A DNA stretch of 64,000 nucleotides from Pontibacter mangrovi (GTDB taxonomy: Bacteria; Bacteroidota; Bacteroidia; Cytophagales; Hymenobacteraceae): NCBI RefSeq assembly GCF_006385705.1, contig NZ_VFRQ01000002.1, forward strand, positions 1 to 64,000, read 5' to 3'. Position numbers and translations under genes: made by a program. The notes under the pieces were generated by a model. The model was given only the letters and a program-made list of their open reading frames with translations, ran no database searches and was not told where the DNA came from. Positions 33,544 to 46,091 of this stretch are shown piece by piece; the first letter of the stretch is position 1; each line of letters begins with the position of its first letter.

Positions 33544-34305
33544 TTAGATGGATTTGATCACATCCGTAAAATCTCTTGATTTCAGGGAGGCTCCTCCGAT
33601 CAAACCTCCGTCCACGTCGGCCTGCGAGAACAGCTCCTGCGCGTTTTTCGGGTTGCAGCTGCCGCCGTACAGGATGCTGCAGTTGTAGGCTGCCTCGGCA
33701 TCGAACATACGGGACAGCTGTTCGCGGATGTACTCGTGCATTTCCTGCGCCTGCTGGCTGCTGGCGGTGCGGCCCGTGCCAATTGCCCAGATCGGCTCAT
33801 AGGCGATCACCACCTGGTCGAACTCCTCGTTGCTCAGGTAAGAGAGGCTGTCGTGCAGCTGCTTGCCCACATACTCAAAGTGGCGGTCGGCATCGCGCTC
33901 CTCCAGTGGCTCGCCGCAGCAGAAGATAGGCTTCATGCCGTGGGCAATGGTGGCTTTCATTTTCTGGTACAGCGTCTGGGCATCTTCGTGGTGGTAAAGG
34001 CGGCGCTCGCTGTGCCCGATGATCACGTACTCCACGCCAACAGACTTCAGCATGGCAGCCGACACCTCGCCGGTGTAGGCACCGCTCTCGTGCTCGCTCA
34101 CGTTCTGCGCGGCCAGGTGCATTTTATCATTGCCCTGCACCAGTTTGCCCACGCTTTGCAGGAACGGGAACGGCGGCGCCACCACCACGGCCACCTCGCC
34201 ACTCACCTCGTCCTTCACCATATTATCAATCTCCGATACCAGCGACAGCGCCTCCTCGGCGGTTTTATTCATTTTCCAGTTGCCTGCGACAATTTTCTTT
34301 CTCAT
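33544..34305 (-). CDS. tpiA: triosephosphate isomerase
   Basis: A 253-residue TIM-barrel glycolytic enzyme interconverting DHAP and glyceraldehyde 3-phosphate. The active-site Lys is in GNWKMNKTAEEA (residue 11 region), the electrophilic His in IIGHSERR, the catalytic Glu in AYEPIWAIGTGRTAS, and the phosphate loop in ILYGGSCNPKNAQEL. Length is normal. It is divergent from the M16 protease gene and followed by a terminator. Confidence 0.97.
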   Translation of the reverse strand: MRKKIVAGNWKMNKTAEEALSLVSEIDNMVKDEVSGEVAVVVAPPFPFLQSVGKLVQGNDKMHLAAQNVSEHESGAYTGEVSAAMLKSVGVEYVIIGHSERRLYHHEDAQTLYQKMKATIAHGMKPIFCCGEPLEERDADRHFEYVGKQLHDSLSYLSNEEFDQVVIAYEPIWAIGTGRTASSQQAQEMHEYIREQLSRMFDAEAAYNCSILYGGSCNPKNAQELFSQADVDGGLIGGASLKSRDFTDVIKSI

Positions 34306-34489
34306 GTTTTATACTTTGTTGATGATCAATATGCTTGGTTTAACAGCCACAGCTGCTTTACGGCAAGATAGTAAAATATGGTATACCCGCCTTATTTTAT
34401 ACTATGCTTCCGATAACCCGAGGAGGGATCAGGCAGCCGGCTATTGCGAACTATACTGCTATTCCTCCAAAAATCCGCTGCTTTTTGCG

Positions 34490-34497
34490 TACCTTTG
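34490..34497 (+). promoter_or_regulatory. -7 box of the M16 protease promoter
   Basis: TACCTTTG followed by CAGGC, 20 nt before the start codon. No TTG at the expected distance. Confidence 0.6.
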
Positions 34498-34517
34498 CAG
34501 GCTAATTTTAGATTTGA

Positions 34518-35750
34518 ATGCCTGATTATCATATTCATACTTTACCTAACGGAATACGGGTTGTACACAAGCAGGTGCTGCACACCAAGATAGCGCACAG
34601 CGGCTTTGTGATGGACATTGGCAGCCGCGACGAGCTGCCGCAGGAGCAGGGCCTGGCCCACTTCTGGGAGCACATGGCCTTTAAAGGCACCCAAAAGCGC
34701 AAATCCTTCCATATCCTGAATCGCCTGGAGACAGTGGGCGGCGAGCTGAACGCCTATACCACTAAAGAGAAGATATGCTTCTACAGCTCCGTGCTGGATA
34801 AGCACTTTGAGAAGTCGTTTGAGCTGCTCACGGATATCACGTTCCGTTCTGTTTTCCCGGAGAAGGAGATCGAGAAAGAGCGCGGCGTGATTCTGGAGGA
34901 GATGGCCATGTACCTGGACACGCCGGAGGAAGCCATTGTGGATGAGTTTGACGCCGTGGTGTTTGACGGGCACCCGCTGGGCAACAACATCCTAGGCACC
35001 AAAGAAAGCGTGTCCGGTTTCCAGAAGCAGGATTTCCTGGATTTTCTGGACCGCAACCTGAGCACCGATGCACTGGTGTTCTGCTCCGTGAGCAACCTGC
35101 CGTTCGAGAAGGTGGTGAAGCTGGCCGAGAAGTACCTCAGCGACATTCCAAGTATAAAAAAGCACCGCGAGCGTGTGCCTTTCACCGGCTATACGCCCAA
35201 GGCTGTCACCATCGAGAAACCGATCTCGCAGGCGCACTGCGTCATCGGCTGCCCGGCCTATGCCCTGGCCGACGACCGCCGCATCCCGTTTTTTATGCTG
35301 AACAACCTGCTGGGCGGCCCTGGCATGAACTCCCGCCTGAACCTGGCCGTGCGCGAGAAGCACGGGCTGGTGTATACCATCGACTCCAACTACGCCACTT
35401 ATATTGATACCGGCCTGCTGAGCATCTACTTCGGCACGGAGAAGAAACAGCTCAAGCGCACCACCTCGCTGGTGATGAAGGAACTGAAGAAGCTGCGCGA
35501 AAAACAACTCGGCTCGCTGCAACTGCACACCGCCAAAGAACAGCTAATGGGGCAGCTGGCCATGGCCGAGGAGAGCAACATGGGCCTGATGATGATGCTG
35601 GGCAAAAGCGTCCTGGACCAGGGCAAGGCAGAGTCGCTGAACGAGATTTTCGACAAGATCAAAAGTATAGAGGCCCACGACCTGATGGATATCGCCAACG
35701 ACGTGCTGCGCGAGGAGAACCTGAGCATCCTGAATTATGTGCCGAGTTAA
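34518..35750 (+). CDS. M16 family zinc metalloprotease
   Basis: A 410-residue single-module pitrilysin-family peptidase. The inverted zinc motif HFWEH is at 48-52, in GLAHFWEHMAFKGTQKR, with the distal Glu ligand in ERGVILEEMAMY (about 120-131). The C-terminal half has the family's RLNLAVREKHGLVYTIDS. It probably forms a dimer like the processing-peptidase beta type. There is no signal peptide, so it is likely cytoplasmic. It is followed by a palindromic AT-rich spacer and an O-methyltransferase. Confidence 0.93.
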   Translation: MPDYHIHTLPNGIRVVHKQVLHTKIAHSGFVMDIGSRDELPQEQGLAHFWEHMAFKGTQKRKSFHILNRLETVGGELNAYTTKEKICFYSSVLDKHFEKSFELLTDITFRSVFPEKEIEKERGVILEEMAMYLDTPEEAIVDEFDAVVFDGHPLGNNILGTKESVSGFQKQDFLDFLDRNLSTDALVFCSVSNLPFEKVVKLAEKYLSDIPSIKKHRERVPFTGYTPKAVTIEKPISQAHCVIGCPAYALADDRRIPFFMLNNLLGGPGMNSRLNLAVREKHGLVYTIDSNYATYIDTGLLSIYFGTEKKQLKRTTSLVMKELKKLREKQLGSLQLHTAKEQLMGQLAMAEESNMGLMMMLGKSVLDQGKAESLNEIFDKIKSIEAHDLMDIANDVLREENLSILNYVPS

Positions 35751-35882
35751 TGGTTAAATTGCTGCATTGTTAAATTGTTTGTTGTTGATTGTTTATAGTT
35801 TGGAGCTTATCCTTTATTATGCAGCCGCTCTAGCTGAAGAAACAATTAGCAATTAACAACCATCAATCAACAATCTAAGACT
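35751..35882. repeat. AT-rich spacer with inverted TTGTTGATTG elements
   Basis: The left end carries TTAAATTG, GTTAAATTG and TTGTTGATTG; the right end carries CAATTAACAACC and CAATCAACAATC, so the spacer could fold on itself. Similar spacers occur at 9812-9897 and 60089-60180. No gene or clear promoter. Confidence 0.5.
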
Positions 35883-36527
35883 ATGGAATTTATAGACGAA
35901 GAACTGCTGCGCTACTCCGAGGACCATACGTCGCCGGAGAGTGAGCTACTGCACAAGATAAACCGCCAGACGCACCTGAGCGTGATGAAGCCGCGCATGC
36001 TGTCGGGGCACCTGCAGGGGCGGCTGCTGAGCATGTACTCTAAAATGATACAGCCAAAGCAGATCCTGGAGATCGGCACCTACACCGGCTACTCGGCGCT
36101 GTGCATGGCCGAGGGCCTGCAGCCGGGCGGCACCCTGCACACCGTGGATATAAACGAGGAGTTGGAGGAGCGCGTGCGGGGCTACTTCGAGGAATCCGGC
36201 TACGGTGAGCAGATGAAGCTGTACATCGGCAATGCGCTGGAAATCGTGCCCACCCTTGATGTTGCCTTTGACTTGGTGTTCATCGATGCCGACAAGATCA
36301 ACTATACCCGCTACTATGAGATGGTGGTGGATAAAGTGCGCCCCGGCGGCTACATCATCGCCGACAACGTGCTCTGGAGCGGCAAGGTGCTGGAGAAGTA
36401 CCGCAAAAAGCTGGATGAGGACACCAAGGCCGTAATGGACTTTAACCTGCACGTGCACCAGGATGAGCGCGTAGAGAACCTCCTGCTGCCGGTGCGCGAC
36501 GGCCTGATGATCGCCCGAAAAAAATAA
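35883..36527 (+). CDS. class I SAM-dependent O-methyltransferase
   Basis: A 214-residue methyltransferase of the CCoAOMT/COMT family (Methyltransf_3). Motif I ILEIGTYTGYSALCMAEGL (about 60-78), acidic DIN after the second strand, and the metal-site FVFIDADKINY and PGGYIIADNVLWSGKVL are conserved. It is probably cytoplasmic; substrate unknown (catechols or polyketides in characterised members). Confidence 0.93.
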   Translation: MEFIDEELLRYSEDHTSPESELLHKINRQTHLSVMKPRMLSGHLQGRLLSMYSKMIQPKQILEIGTYTGYSALCMAEGLQPGGTLHTVDINEELEERVRGYFEESGYGEQMKLYIGNALEIVPTLDVAFDLVFIDADKINYTRYYEMVVDKVRPGGYIIADNVLWSGKVLEKYRKKLDEDTKAVMDFNLHVHQDERVENLLLPVRDGLMIARKK

Positions 36528-36535
36528 AAGTATCA

Positions 36536-36567
36536 GGAGAGGCGCCGCCCGGAGCTTCTCCTTTTTT
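36536..36567 (+). terminator. terminator of the O-methyltransferase gene
   Basis: GGAGAGGC/GCTTCTCC stem (one mismatch) with six T. Confidence 0.78.
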
Positions 36568-36706
36568 CTTGCCTTGCCCTAACCCGCTATACTTCTGCAG
36601 CTTAGCCTTCACCCCTGCTCTTTTGGGTAAAATTCTGCACTTTTCTTTCCCTAAAAAATAATGCAGGAACTTCGCGTATCGTTTTAGAATACGAAGCTTT
36701 TTGCGT

Positions 36707-36770
36707 TAATTTTGCATTAGCTATATTCGATTCTGAACGCATTAACATATAGTCATTTAACTATAGTTAA
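36707..36770 (+). promoter_or_regulatory. promoter box and perfect palindrome upstream of the LysM transglycosylase
   Basis: TAATTTTG followed by CAT (36707-36714) is a good -7 box; TAG rather than TTG stands at 19 nt. About 43 nt downstream a perfect 14-bp palindrome TTAACTATAGTTAA lies at 36757-36770, within the leader, 57 nt before the start. It could be an operator. Confidence 0.55.
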
Positions 36771-36827
36771 CTCAACAGAAAGTAGAACCTCCTTTTCACA
36801 GTTAATCAAACTTAAGCGTCTCTCGCC

Positions 36828-39110
36828 ATGAGAAAACCCTTTACCAGTCTTCTTCTCCTTCTGCTGCTGCCGATGCTTGCCCTGGCTCAGGCCGTAAAAG
36901 TGCCCAATAACATTTATTTTGCCGATATCCACCTGAAGGTTTCTGACAGGGCCCAGGCCGAGATACAGAAAAAGGTAGATGCCCTGCAGCGCAGCCAGTT
37001 ATACTTTCAGATGAAGGTGGATTTGGCCGATGCCTACTTTCCGGTGATTGAGCGCGTTTTTAAGGAAGAAGGCGTGCCAGACGATTTTAAGTACCTGGCC
37101 CTGCAGGAAAGCGGACTGATCGGCGATGCGGTGTCTACCTCGAACGCCGTGGGCTACTGGCAGTTTAAGCGGGAGGCCGCCCTGGACTTTAACCTGCGCA
37201 TGGACCGCGTGGTGGACGAGCGCCGCCACATTGTGGAGGCCAGCCGTGGCGCGGCCAAGTACTTTAAGCGCAGCAACACCTATTATAATAACTGGCTCAA
37301 CTCCCTGCTGTCGTACTACCTGGGCTATACCGGCGCCAAGGCGTATACCAAGCCCTCCGACAACGGAACCTCTAAAATGGACATCACGGAGAAGACGAAT
37401 GAGTACGTGCTGACGTTTCTGGCGCATAAAGTAGCCTACGATGCCTTTGTAGGCAAAACTACGCCGCCGGCGGTGTCGCTGCGCGAGCTGCGGGCTACCC
37501 CGGGCCAAAGCCTCTCGGAAATTGCCCTGGCCACCAAAACCGATTACAGCGAGCTGGAGAAGTATAACAAGTGGCTGCTGGGAAACTCCATTCCCTCCGA
37601 CAAAGATTATTATGTGCTGATTCCGGTGCGCAACGGCAGCGATGAGAACCTGATGGCCTCTGTTAAAAACAGCAAGCCGACCCTGCCGCGCCAAAACAAC
37701 AATAGCAAAGTCGCTGCCGCCCTGGTGAAGCGTAACAACCTGAACGCCCTGGTGGCCCGCGAAGGCGATACCAAAGACAAACTGGCGCTGCAGGCAGGCA
37801 TCTCCACCCGCAGGTTCCTGAAGTATAACGACATGCGCAGCTTCGACAAGATTGAGCCGGGCACTGCCTACTACATAGAGCCTAAGCGCACTACAGCCGA
37901 CGCTGAGTTCCACGTGGTGCAGCCCGGTGAGACCATGCAGATGATCTCGCAGCACTATGGCCTGCGCCTGGGCTGGCTGCTGTTCAAGAACCGCATGAAG
38001 CGCAACGAGGTGCCCGTGCCGGGCCGTGTGCTGTGGCTGCAGAAACGCCGCCCAAGCCACACGCCTGTGGAAGTGCGCGATCCGGACAAAGCAAGTATAG
38101 CAGCTGCCGGCAACAAGTATGAGCCCGTGGCCGCAGAAGCCTCGCCGGCCCCTAAAAAAGAGAACTTCTTCACCCGCCTCATCAACAAGCTAAAAGGCAC
38201 TACGCAAGCCCCTGCCGAGGAGGCCGAGGAAGAAACCGTTGCCACCGCACCTCCTGCAGAAGAAGTGGTTTATGAGGAAGAGACAGCGCCAGAAGCTGCT
38301 CCGGATAATGAAAGCACCACAGAAAAGAACACAACCCTATACCCTGGCACACCTAAAACGGAGCCAGCAGCAGTAGAAGCACCTTCAGAAGAGATAGCGG
38401 AACAGACAGAAGAGGAGCCGGAGCTAGAGCAAGCCCCTGCCGTAGAAACAGACCCTTTTGTGACAGAAGAAACGGAGACGGAAGAGGCCCCGGCAACAGT
38501 AGCGACATCTGCACCTGCCGAGGAGCCAACCGCTGCCAAAGAGCCTGTTCTGCCAACGCTGCCCGCAGCAAAGCCTACCACGCACGTCGTGAAGCAAGGC
38601 GAAACGCTGTATGGCATCTCCAGAATGTATGCCGTGACTATAGATGACCTGGTGAACTGGAACAAGCTGGGAGAGGAGCCACTGAAACTAGGACAGGAAC
38701 TCTTGATCGCCGAGCCGCTGCAGCAGCCTGAAGAAACTGAAGCACCTGCCACAGCGCCAGGCACCGGCAGTGAGTTCCATACCGTGGCCGCCGGCGAAAC
38801 GCTGTACCAGATCTCTAAAACATATAATGTATCGGTGGACCAGTTGCGCCAGTGGAACAGCCTGCAAGGCAGCAGCCTGAGCCTAGGTCAGGAGTTGCGG
38901 GTAAAGGCCCCTGCCACCGCTCCTCGGCCGGCTACGAAGGCAAGCACCAACAACTCCGGCGGCACCATCTACCACACCGTGGCTACCGGCGAGAGCATGT
39001 ACCAGATCTCGCGCAAGTATAATGTTACCATCAAAGACATTATGGAATGGAACAACAAGCCAGATTTCTCGGTAAGCGTGGGCGAAAAGCTGGAGATCCG
39101 GAAGAAGTGA
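36828..39110 (+). CDS. exported lytic transglycosylase with multiple LysM domains (MltD-like)
   Basis: A 760-residue envelope murein hydrolase. Signal peptide MRKPFTSLLLLLLLPMLALAQ. The SLT domain carries catalytic Glu94 in LALQESGL and GYWQFKREAALDF. Six LysM-like repeats follow: three divergent ones at about 225-405 (PGQSLSEIA, EGDTKDKLA, PGETMQMIS) and three canonical ones at about 585-760 (QGETLYGISRMY, AGETLYQISKTY, TGESMYQISRKY). A low-complexity Glu/Ala/Pro/Thr linker (about 430-580) separates the groups. It cleaves peptidoglycan glycan strands while binding the wall by LysM. It is followed by a 19-bp-arm terminator. Confidence 0.93.
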   Translation: MRKPFTSLLLLLLLPMLALAQAVKVPNNIYFADIHLKVSDRAQAEIQKKVDALQRSQLYFQMKVDLADAYFPVIERVFKEEGVPDDFKYLALQESGLIGDAVSTSNAVGYWQFKREAALDFNLRMDRVVDERRHIVEASRGAAKYFKRSNTYYNNWLNSLLSYYLGYTGAKAYTKPSDNGTSKMDITEKTNEYVLTFLAHKVAYDAFVGKTTPPAVSLRELRATPGQSLSEIALATKTDYSELEKYNKWLLGNSIPSDKDYYVLIPVRNGSDENLMASVKNSKPTLPRQNNNSKVAAALVKRNNLNALVAREGDTKDKLALQAGISTRRFLKYNDMRSFDKIEPGTAYYIEPKRTTADAEFHVVQPGETMQMISQHYGLRLGWLLFKNRMKRNEVPVPGRVLWLQKRRPSHTPVEVRDPDKASIAAAGNKYEPVAAEASPAPKKENFFTRLINKLKGTTQAPAEEAEEETVATAPPAEEVVYEEETAPEAAPDNESTTEKNTTLYPGTPKTEPAAVEAPSEEIAEQTEEEPELEQAPAVETDPFVTEETETEEAPATVATSAPAEEPTAAKEPVLPTLPAAKPTTHVVKQGETLYGISRMYAVTIDDLVNWNKLGEEPLKLGQELLIAEPLQQPEETEAPATAPGTGSEFHTVAAGETLYQISKTYNVSVDQLRQWNSLQGSSLSLGQELRVKAPATAPRPATKASTNNSGGTIYHTVATGESMYQISRKYNVTIKDIMEWNNKPDFSVSVGEKLEIRKK

Positions 39111-39177
39111 TTTTGGTTGTTGGTTGTTGGAAGCAAGTATGAAGGGAGCCGCAACTACTGACCGGACAGCCATAGAC

Positions 39178-39225
39178 GCATAAAGTATAAAAGCCGCACA
39201 TAAAGCCGGCTTTTATACTTTATGC
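39178..39225. terminator. bidirectional terminator with long AT-flanked stem
   Basis: Perfect 19-bp arms (39178-39196 and 39207-39225), loop 10 nt; the A/T parts of the arms include AAAGTATA and its complement. It lies between convergent LysM and MFS genes. Confidence 0.9.
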
Positions 39226-39237
39226 GCCAATACACAC

Positions 39238-40557
39238 CTACTGCTCTTCCTGGGCGGTGGTGAGACCGGAGGCCGCCTGCAGGCCGGTGGCAATTTCGGG
39301 CACAATGCCCATGCGCTCGTAAATGGGCTGCACCATACGCCGCAGCTTTGGCAAGTTTACGGCAAAGGGAATAATGCTCAGGCAACACAGGAACCCGCAC
39401 CCTGCCAAGGTATACCCTACCCCCACCTGCTCTGCCACGGAGCCTGCCAGCATACTGCCCACCGGGGCCATGCCCATAAAAGCCGTAGAGTAAAAGCTCA
39501 TTACCCGCCCGCGTTTGTCATCCTCCACCAGCGTTTGCAGCAGCGTGTTGCACGAGGCCATGGTCACGATCATCCCAAAACCGGTAAACAGCATCAGCAA
39601 CAGCGAGAGTGTCAACACCTCAGAAAAAGAAAAGGCGATCAGGGCCAGACCGAACAGCGACATCGTGAAAATGATTATCCTGCCCAGGCCAAGCACCGAC
39701 TTGCGTTGCGCCAGAAACAATGCGCCGCTTAAGGCGCCCAAGCCCGACGCCCCCATCAGGTAGCCGAGCGTATTGGCCCCACCATGCAATATATCGCGGG
39801 CAAAAACCGGCAGCAGCACCGTAAACGGCATCCCGAACAGGCTTAGCAGCGCCACGATCATGATCAGGGCCCGGATGGGCGGAAAGCCAAATGCGTACTG
39901 AAACCCTTCCTGCAACGACTGCCATACTTTGCGCTCCTGCTGCACCCGCTCAAAAGGCTTCAGCCGCATCAGCAGCAACGACCCAATAACGGCAATATAG
40001 CTGACGGCATTGATCAAAATGCACATGCCCTCCCCCACTGCTGCGATCAGGAGGCCGGCGATGGTTGGGCCCACCAGGCGCGCCATGTTAAACATAGAGG
40101 AATTCAGGGCGATGGCGTTGCTCAGGTTCTCCCGCTTTTCCACCATCTCCACCACAAAGGCCTGCCGCGTAGAAATATCAAACCCGTTGATGACGCCCAG
40201 AAAAGCGCTCAAAGACAGCACATGCCAGATTTCTATGGTTTCGGTGAGCACCAGCACAGCCAGCGTGGAAGCCTGCACCATCGAGAGCGTCTGCGTGACG
40301 ATCAGCACCTTGTGGCGGTTAAACTTATCGGCCAGTACCCCGGCAAACGGCCCAAGTATAAACGAAGGAATCTGGCTGGAGAAGGTAACGGCACCCAGCA
40401 GGAACACAGAGTCGGTGAGGCGGTACACCAGCCAGCTCAGGGCGATCTGCTGCATCCAGGTGCCGATCAGCGAAATCCCCTGCCCTATAAAAAACAACCT
40501 ATAGTTACGCGAGCTCAGCGCCCGAAACATGCCACTCAATTTCTCTACTGCTGCCAT
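39238..40557 (-). CDS. MFS transporter (EntS/MFS_3-like)
   Basis: A 439-residue major facilitator with about 12 hydrophobic segments. The N-terminus SRNYRLFFIGQGISLIGTWMQQIALSWLVYRLT and LGPFAGVLADKFNRHKVL (loop 2-3 motif A: GVLADKFNRHK) are typical of the MFS_3/EntS exporter group. The loop 8-9 sequence FGMPFTVLLPVFARDILHGG matches this group. A substrate such as a siderophore or drug cannot be inferred. Monocistronic; convergent with the LysM transglycosylase gene. Confidence 0.92.
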   Translation of the reverse strand: MAAVEKLSGMFRALSSRNYRLFFIGQGISLIGTWMQQIALSWLVYRLTDSVFLLGAVTFSSQIPSFILGPFAGVLADKFNRHKVLIVTQTLSMVQASTLAVLVLTETIEIWHVLSLSAFLGVINGFDISTRQAFVVEMVEKRENLSNAIALNSSMFNMARLVGPTIAGLLIAAVGEGMCILINAVSYIAVIGSLLLMRLKPFERVQQERKVWQSLQEGFQYAFGFPPIRALIMIVALLSLFGMPFTVLLPVFARDILHGGANTLGYLMGASGLGALSGALFLAQRKSVLGLGRIIIFTMSLFGLALIAFSFSEVLTLSLLLMLFTGFGMIVTMASCNTLLQTLVEDDKRGRVMSFYSTAFMGMAPVGSMLAGSVAEQVGVGYTLAGCGFLCCLSIIPFAVNLPKLRRMVQPIYERMGIVPEIATGLQAASGLTTAQEEQ

Positions 40558-40739
40558 AGTTTATACTTGCCGCTGCATTTTGCGCAGCACAGGCTTATAC
40601 GTACGTGTGCTTCAAGTTTAAGAGTTATTTTTAGATACGGGATCTCCCGCCGTCCAAAAGCGCTTTCATGCTGCCAATCTTTGGTGCAGCGGGGGACTAA
40701 TTCCGTGTTATTTTTGTTACAGCTGAGGCCGCTTTTGGT

Positions 40740-40770
40740 TTGGGAGCTGGCCCGTTTTTCTGTAATTTTA
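40740..40770 (+). promoter_or_regulatory. probable dnaE promoter
   Basis: TTG (40740-40742), 20 nt, TAATTTTA (40763-40770). It would give a leader of about 190 nt before the dnaE start. That leader contains no obvious gene. Confidence 0.6.
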
Positions 40771-40969
40771 ACATCCCGAAAATGACTTGGGCTGCACCAA
40801 TTATAAAGTATAGATTAGTGTTTTAAGGTGGAAAGTAAGTATGCTTTTCAATAATTTCAAAAGGCTAGGAAGTTTATAAAAGTCAAATTGGTAAAGTAGC
40901 ACCTGGAGCTGATTTCCAGGTTAAGAGTCATTTTTAATTCATAATTTTCAATTTCTAATACATAGAGAT

Positions 40970-44593
<3,624 letters not shown>

Positions 44594-44708
44594 TTTGAAG
44601 ATTTGGAGGTGAGGAGATGTGGAAATGCATCTGCTCATCTGTTAAAGTATAGGACGAGGTATGCTGCTGTGGTGGCATATCTCGTTTTCGTTTTGCCTTT
44701 ACTTACTC

Positions 44709-44768
44709 TGCTCTTTCGGATCTGCTCTTTCGGACTTCCTAGTCCGAAAGAGCAGATCCGAAAGAGCA
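44709..44768. repeat. perfect long inverted repeat upstream of the RAYT gene
   Basis: 28-bp arms (44709-44736 and 44741-44768) pair perfectly around a 4-nt TCCT loop. Each arm contains the unit GCTCTTTCGGA twice, in tandem. It ends 27 nt before the transposase start. There is no T tail, so a terminator role is unlikely. It is a candidate REP-type substrate of the adjacent transposase. Confidence 0.8.
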
Positions 44769-44795
44769 AATTAATTGTTGAGGTATAAAGCTGCT

Positions 44796-45341
44796 ATGAG
44801 CCTCAAAAACAGACTCATACCCGGCGGTTTATACTTTCTCACAATGACAGTAGTGGATTGGGTTGATATCTTTACTCGTCCAGTCTACAAACATATCCTT
44901 GTGGATGCCCTTAAATTCTGCCAGGAGAAGAAAGGCCTGCGACTTCATGCATGGATATTGATGAGTAACCATTTGCACCTGATCGCATCAACGGTAGAGG
45001 ACAAAAATCTCTCTGACATCCTGCGGGACTTTAAGCAGTTTACCAGCCGCAAAATAGTTGCTACCATACAGGATGAGCCGGAGAGCCGCAGGCAATGGCT
45101 ATTGCACCGCTTTGAGTTTAATGCTAAGCTCAACCCAAAAGTACGCCATTACAAAGTATGGCAGGATGGCAATGAGGCAAAAGAGCTCATCAGCAACACT
45201 TTTATAGACCAAAAGCTAAATTACCTACATCAAAACCCGGTGCGGGCGGAGTGGGTGAACGAGCCGGAGCATTACCGTTACAGCTCGGCCAACAACTACG
45301 CCGGAAACTGCGGACTGCTGCAGGTGGAGCTGTTAGAGTGA
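44796..45341 (+). CDS. REP-associated tyrosine transposase (RAYT), HUH family
   Basis: A 181-residue Y1 transposase of the TnpA-REP group. The HUH motif is in WILMSNHLHLIAS (about 51-63), preceded by an IS200-like N-terminus (MSLKNRLIPGGLYFLTMTVVDW). The catalytic Tyr context is KLNYLHQNPVRAEWV near 141-155, and YRYSSANNYAG near 164-174 is the family's C-terminal signature. RAYTs cut and process REP hairpins rather than mobilise large elements. The start 44796 is chosen (ATG, MSLKNR) over an upstream TTG. It lies downstream of a perfect hairpin. Confidence 0.92.
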   Translation: MSLKNRLIPGGLYFLTMTVVDWVDIFTRPVYKHILVDALKFCQEKKGLRLHAWILMSNHLHLIASTVEDKNLSDILRDFKQFTSRKIVATIQDEPESRRQWLLHRFEFNAKLNPKVRHYKVWQDGNEAKELISNTFIDQKLNYLHQNPVRAEWVNEPEHYRYSSANNYAGNCGLLQVELLE

Positions 45342-45614
45342 TTCGATTTTCCTGCCCTTCTTAGCTCTTACTGCCATACCTCTTCTTGCCTTCTCCTCAG
45401 CATCTTCCATTACAGTATCTCCGCTTACACCTATTTCCTCCTACATTTCTTAGCCCACATTTGCATCTGAAACTTTTATTTACAACATTTGTTTATACAA
45501 ACGTATAGTATCTAACGCGGGTATCTGTCGTAAGTATAACAAAAGCAGGGGTTTCCTGTTGTTGCTAGTGTTAAACCCGACAGCTTGGCAGGCTGCAGAA
45601 GTTTGGTGCCGAAT

Positions 45615-45644
45615 TTGCCAGACCTGTTATTGTTATTATATTTA
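45615..45644 (+). promoter_or_regulatory. promoter of trxA
   Basis: TTG (45615-45617), exactly 19 nt, TATATTTA (45637-45644), 34 nt before the start. The 270 nt between the RAYT gene and this promoter show no gene. Confidence 0.8.
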
Positions 45645-45678
45645 ACCATTGAAATAAACACAACAAACCGATAATCTT

Positions 45679-46005
45679 ATGGCTAACAAAGCAATAGAAA
45701 TCACAGACGCTAATTTTGATGAAATCATCAATTCTGATAAACCAGTACTGGTAGACTTTTGGGCAGAGTGGTGCGGTCCATGCCGCATGGTAGGCCCGAT
45801 TGTAGAAGAGCTTGCCGGCGAGTATGAAGGCAAAGCTGTGATTGGTAAAGTAGACGTGGATGCTAACCCACAAACCTCAGCTAAATTCGGTATCCGCAGC
45901 ATCCCAACTCTGCTGGTATTCAAAAACGGCGAGGTGGTAGACAAGCAGGTAGGCGCAGTGCCTAAAAACGTGCTGTCTCAGAAGCTGGAAGCTCAGATGG
46001 CTTAA
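45679..46005 (+). CDS. trxA: thioredoxin
   Basis: A 108-residue cytosolic disulfide reductase. The active site WCGPC is at 31-35, with the family's [23 protein letters not shown] and cis-Pro region [15 protein letters not shown] all in place. No signal peptide. It has its own promoter and terminator. Confidence 0.98.
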   Translation: MANKAIEITDANFDEIINSDKPVLVDFWAEWCGPCRMVGPIVEELAGEYEGKAVIGKVDVDANPQTSAKFGIRSIPTLLVFKNGEVVDKQVGAVPKNVLSQKLEAQMA

Positions 46006-46029
46006 GCAATACTGCAACTATAAATGTAT

Positions 46030-46063
46030 AAAAGCGGCTCCTTCTGCAGAGGGAGCCGCTTTT
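46030..46063 (+). terminator. terminator of trxA
   Basis: 12-bp stem AAAAGCGGCTCC/GGAGCCGCTTTT with a 10-nt loop. The minus strand also ends in T, so it may also stop the convergent gene at 46092. Confidence 0.9.
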
Positions 46064-46091
46064 CGTTTTGTATATCAACAATAACAGCAAC

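Noticed and set aside
44709-44768. Hairpin as a dnaE terminator
   Set aside because: No T tract follows on the plus strand and the arms have internal repeats, so a repeat element is more likely; weak termination is not excluded.
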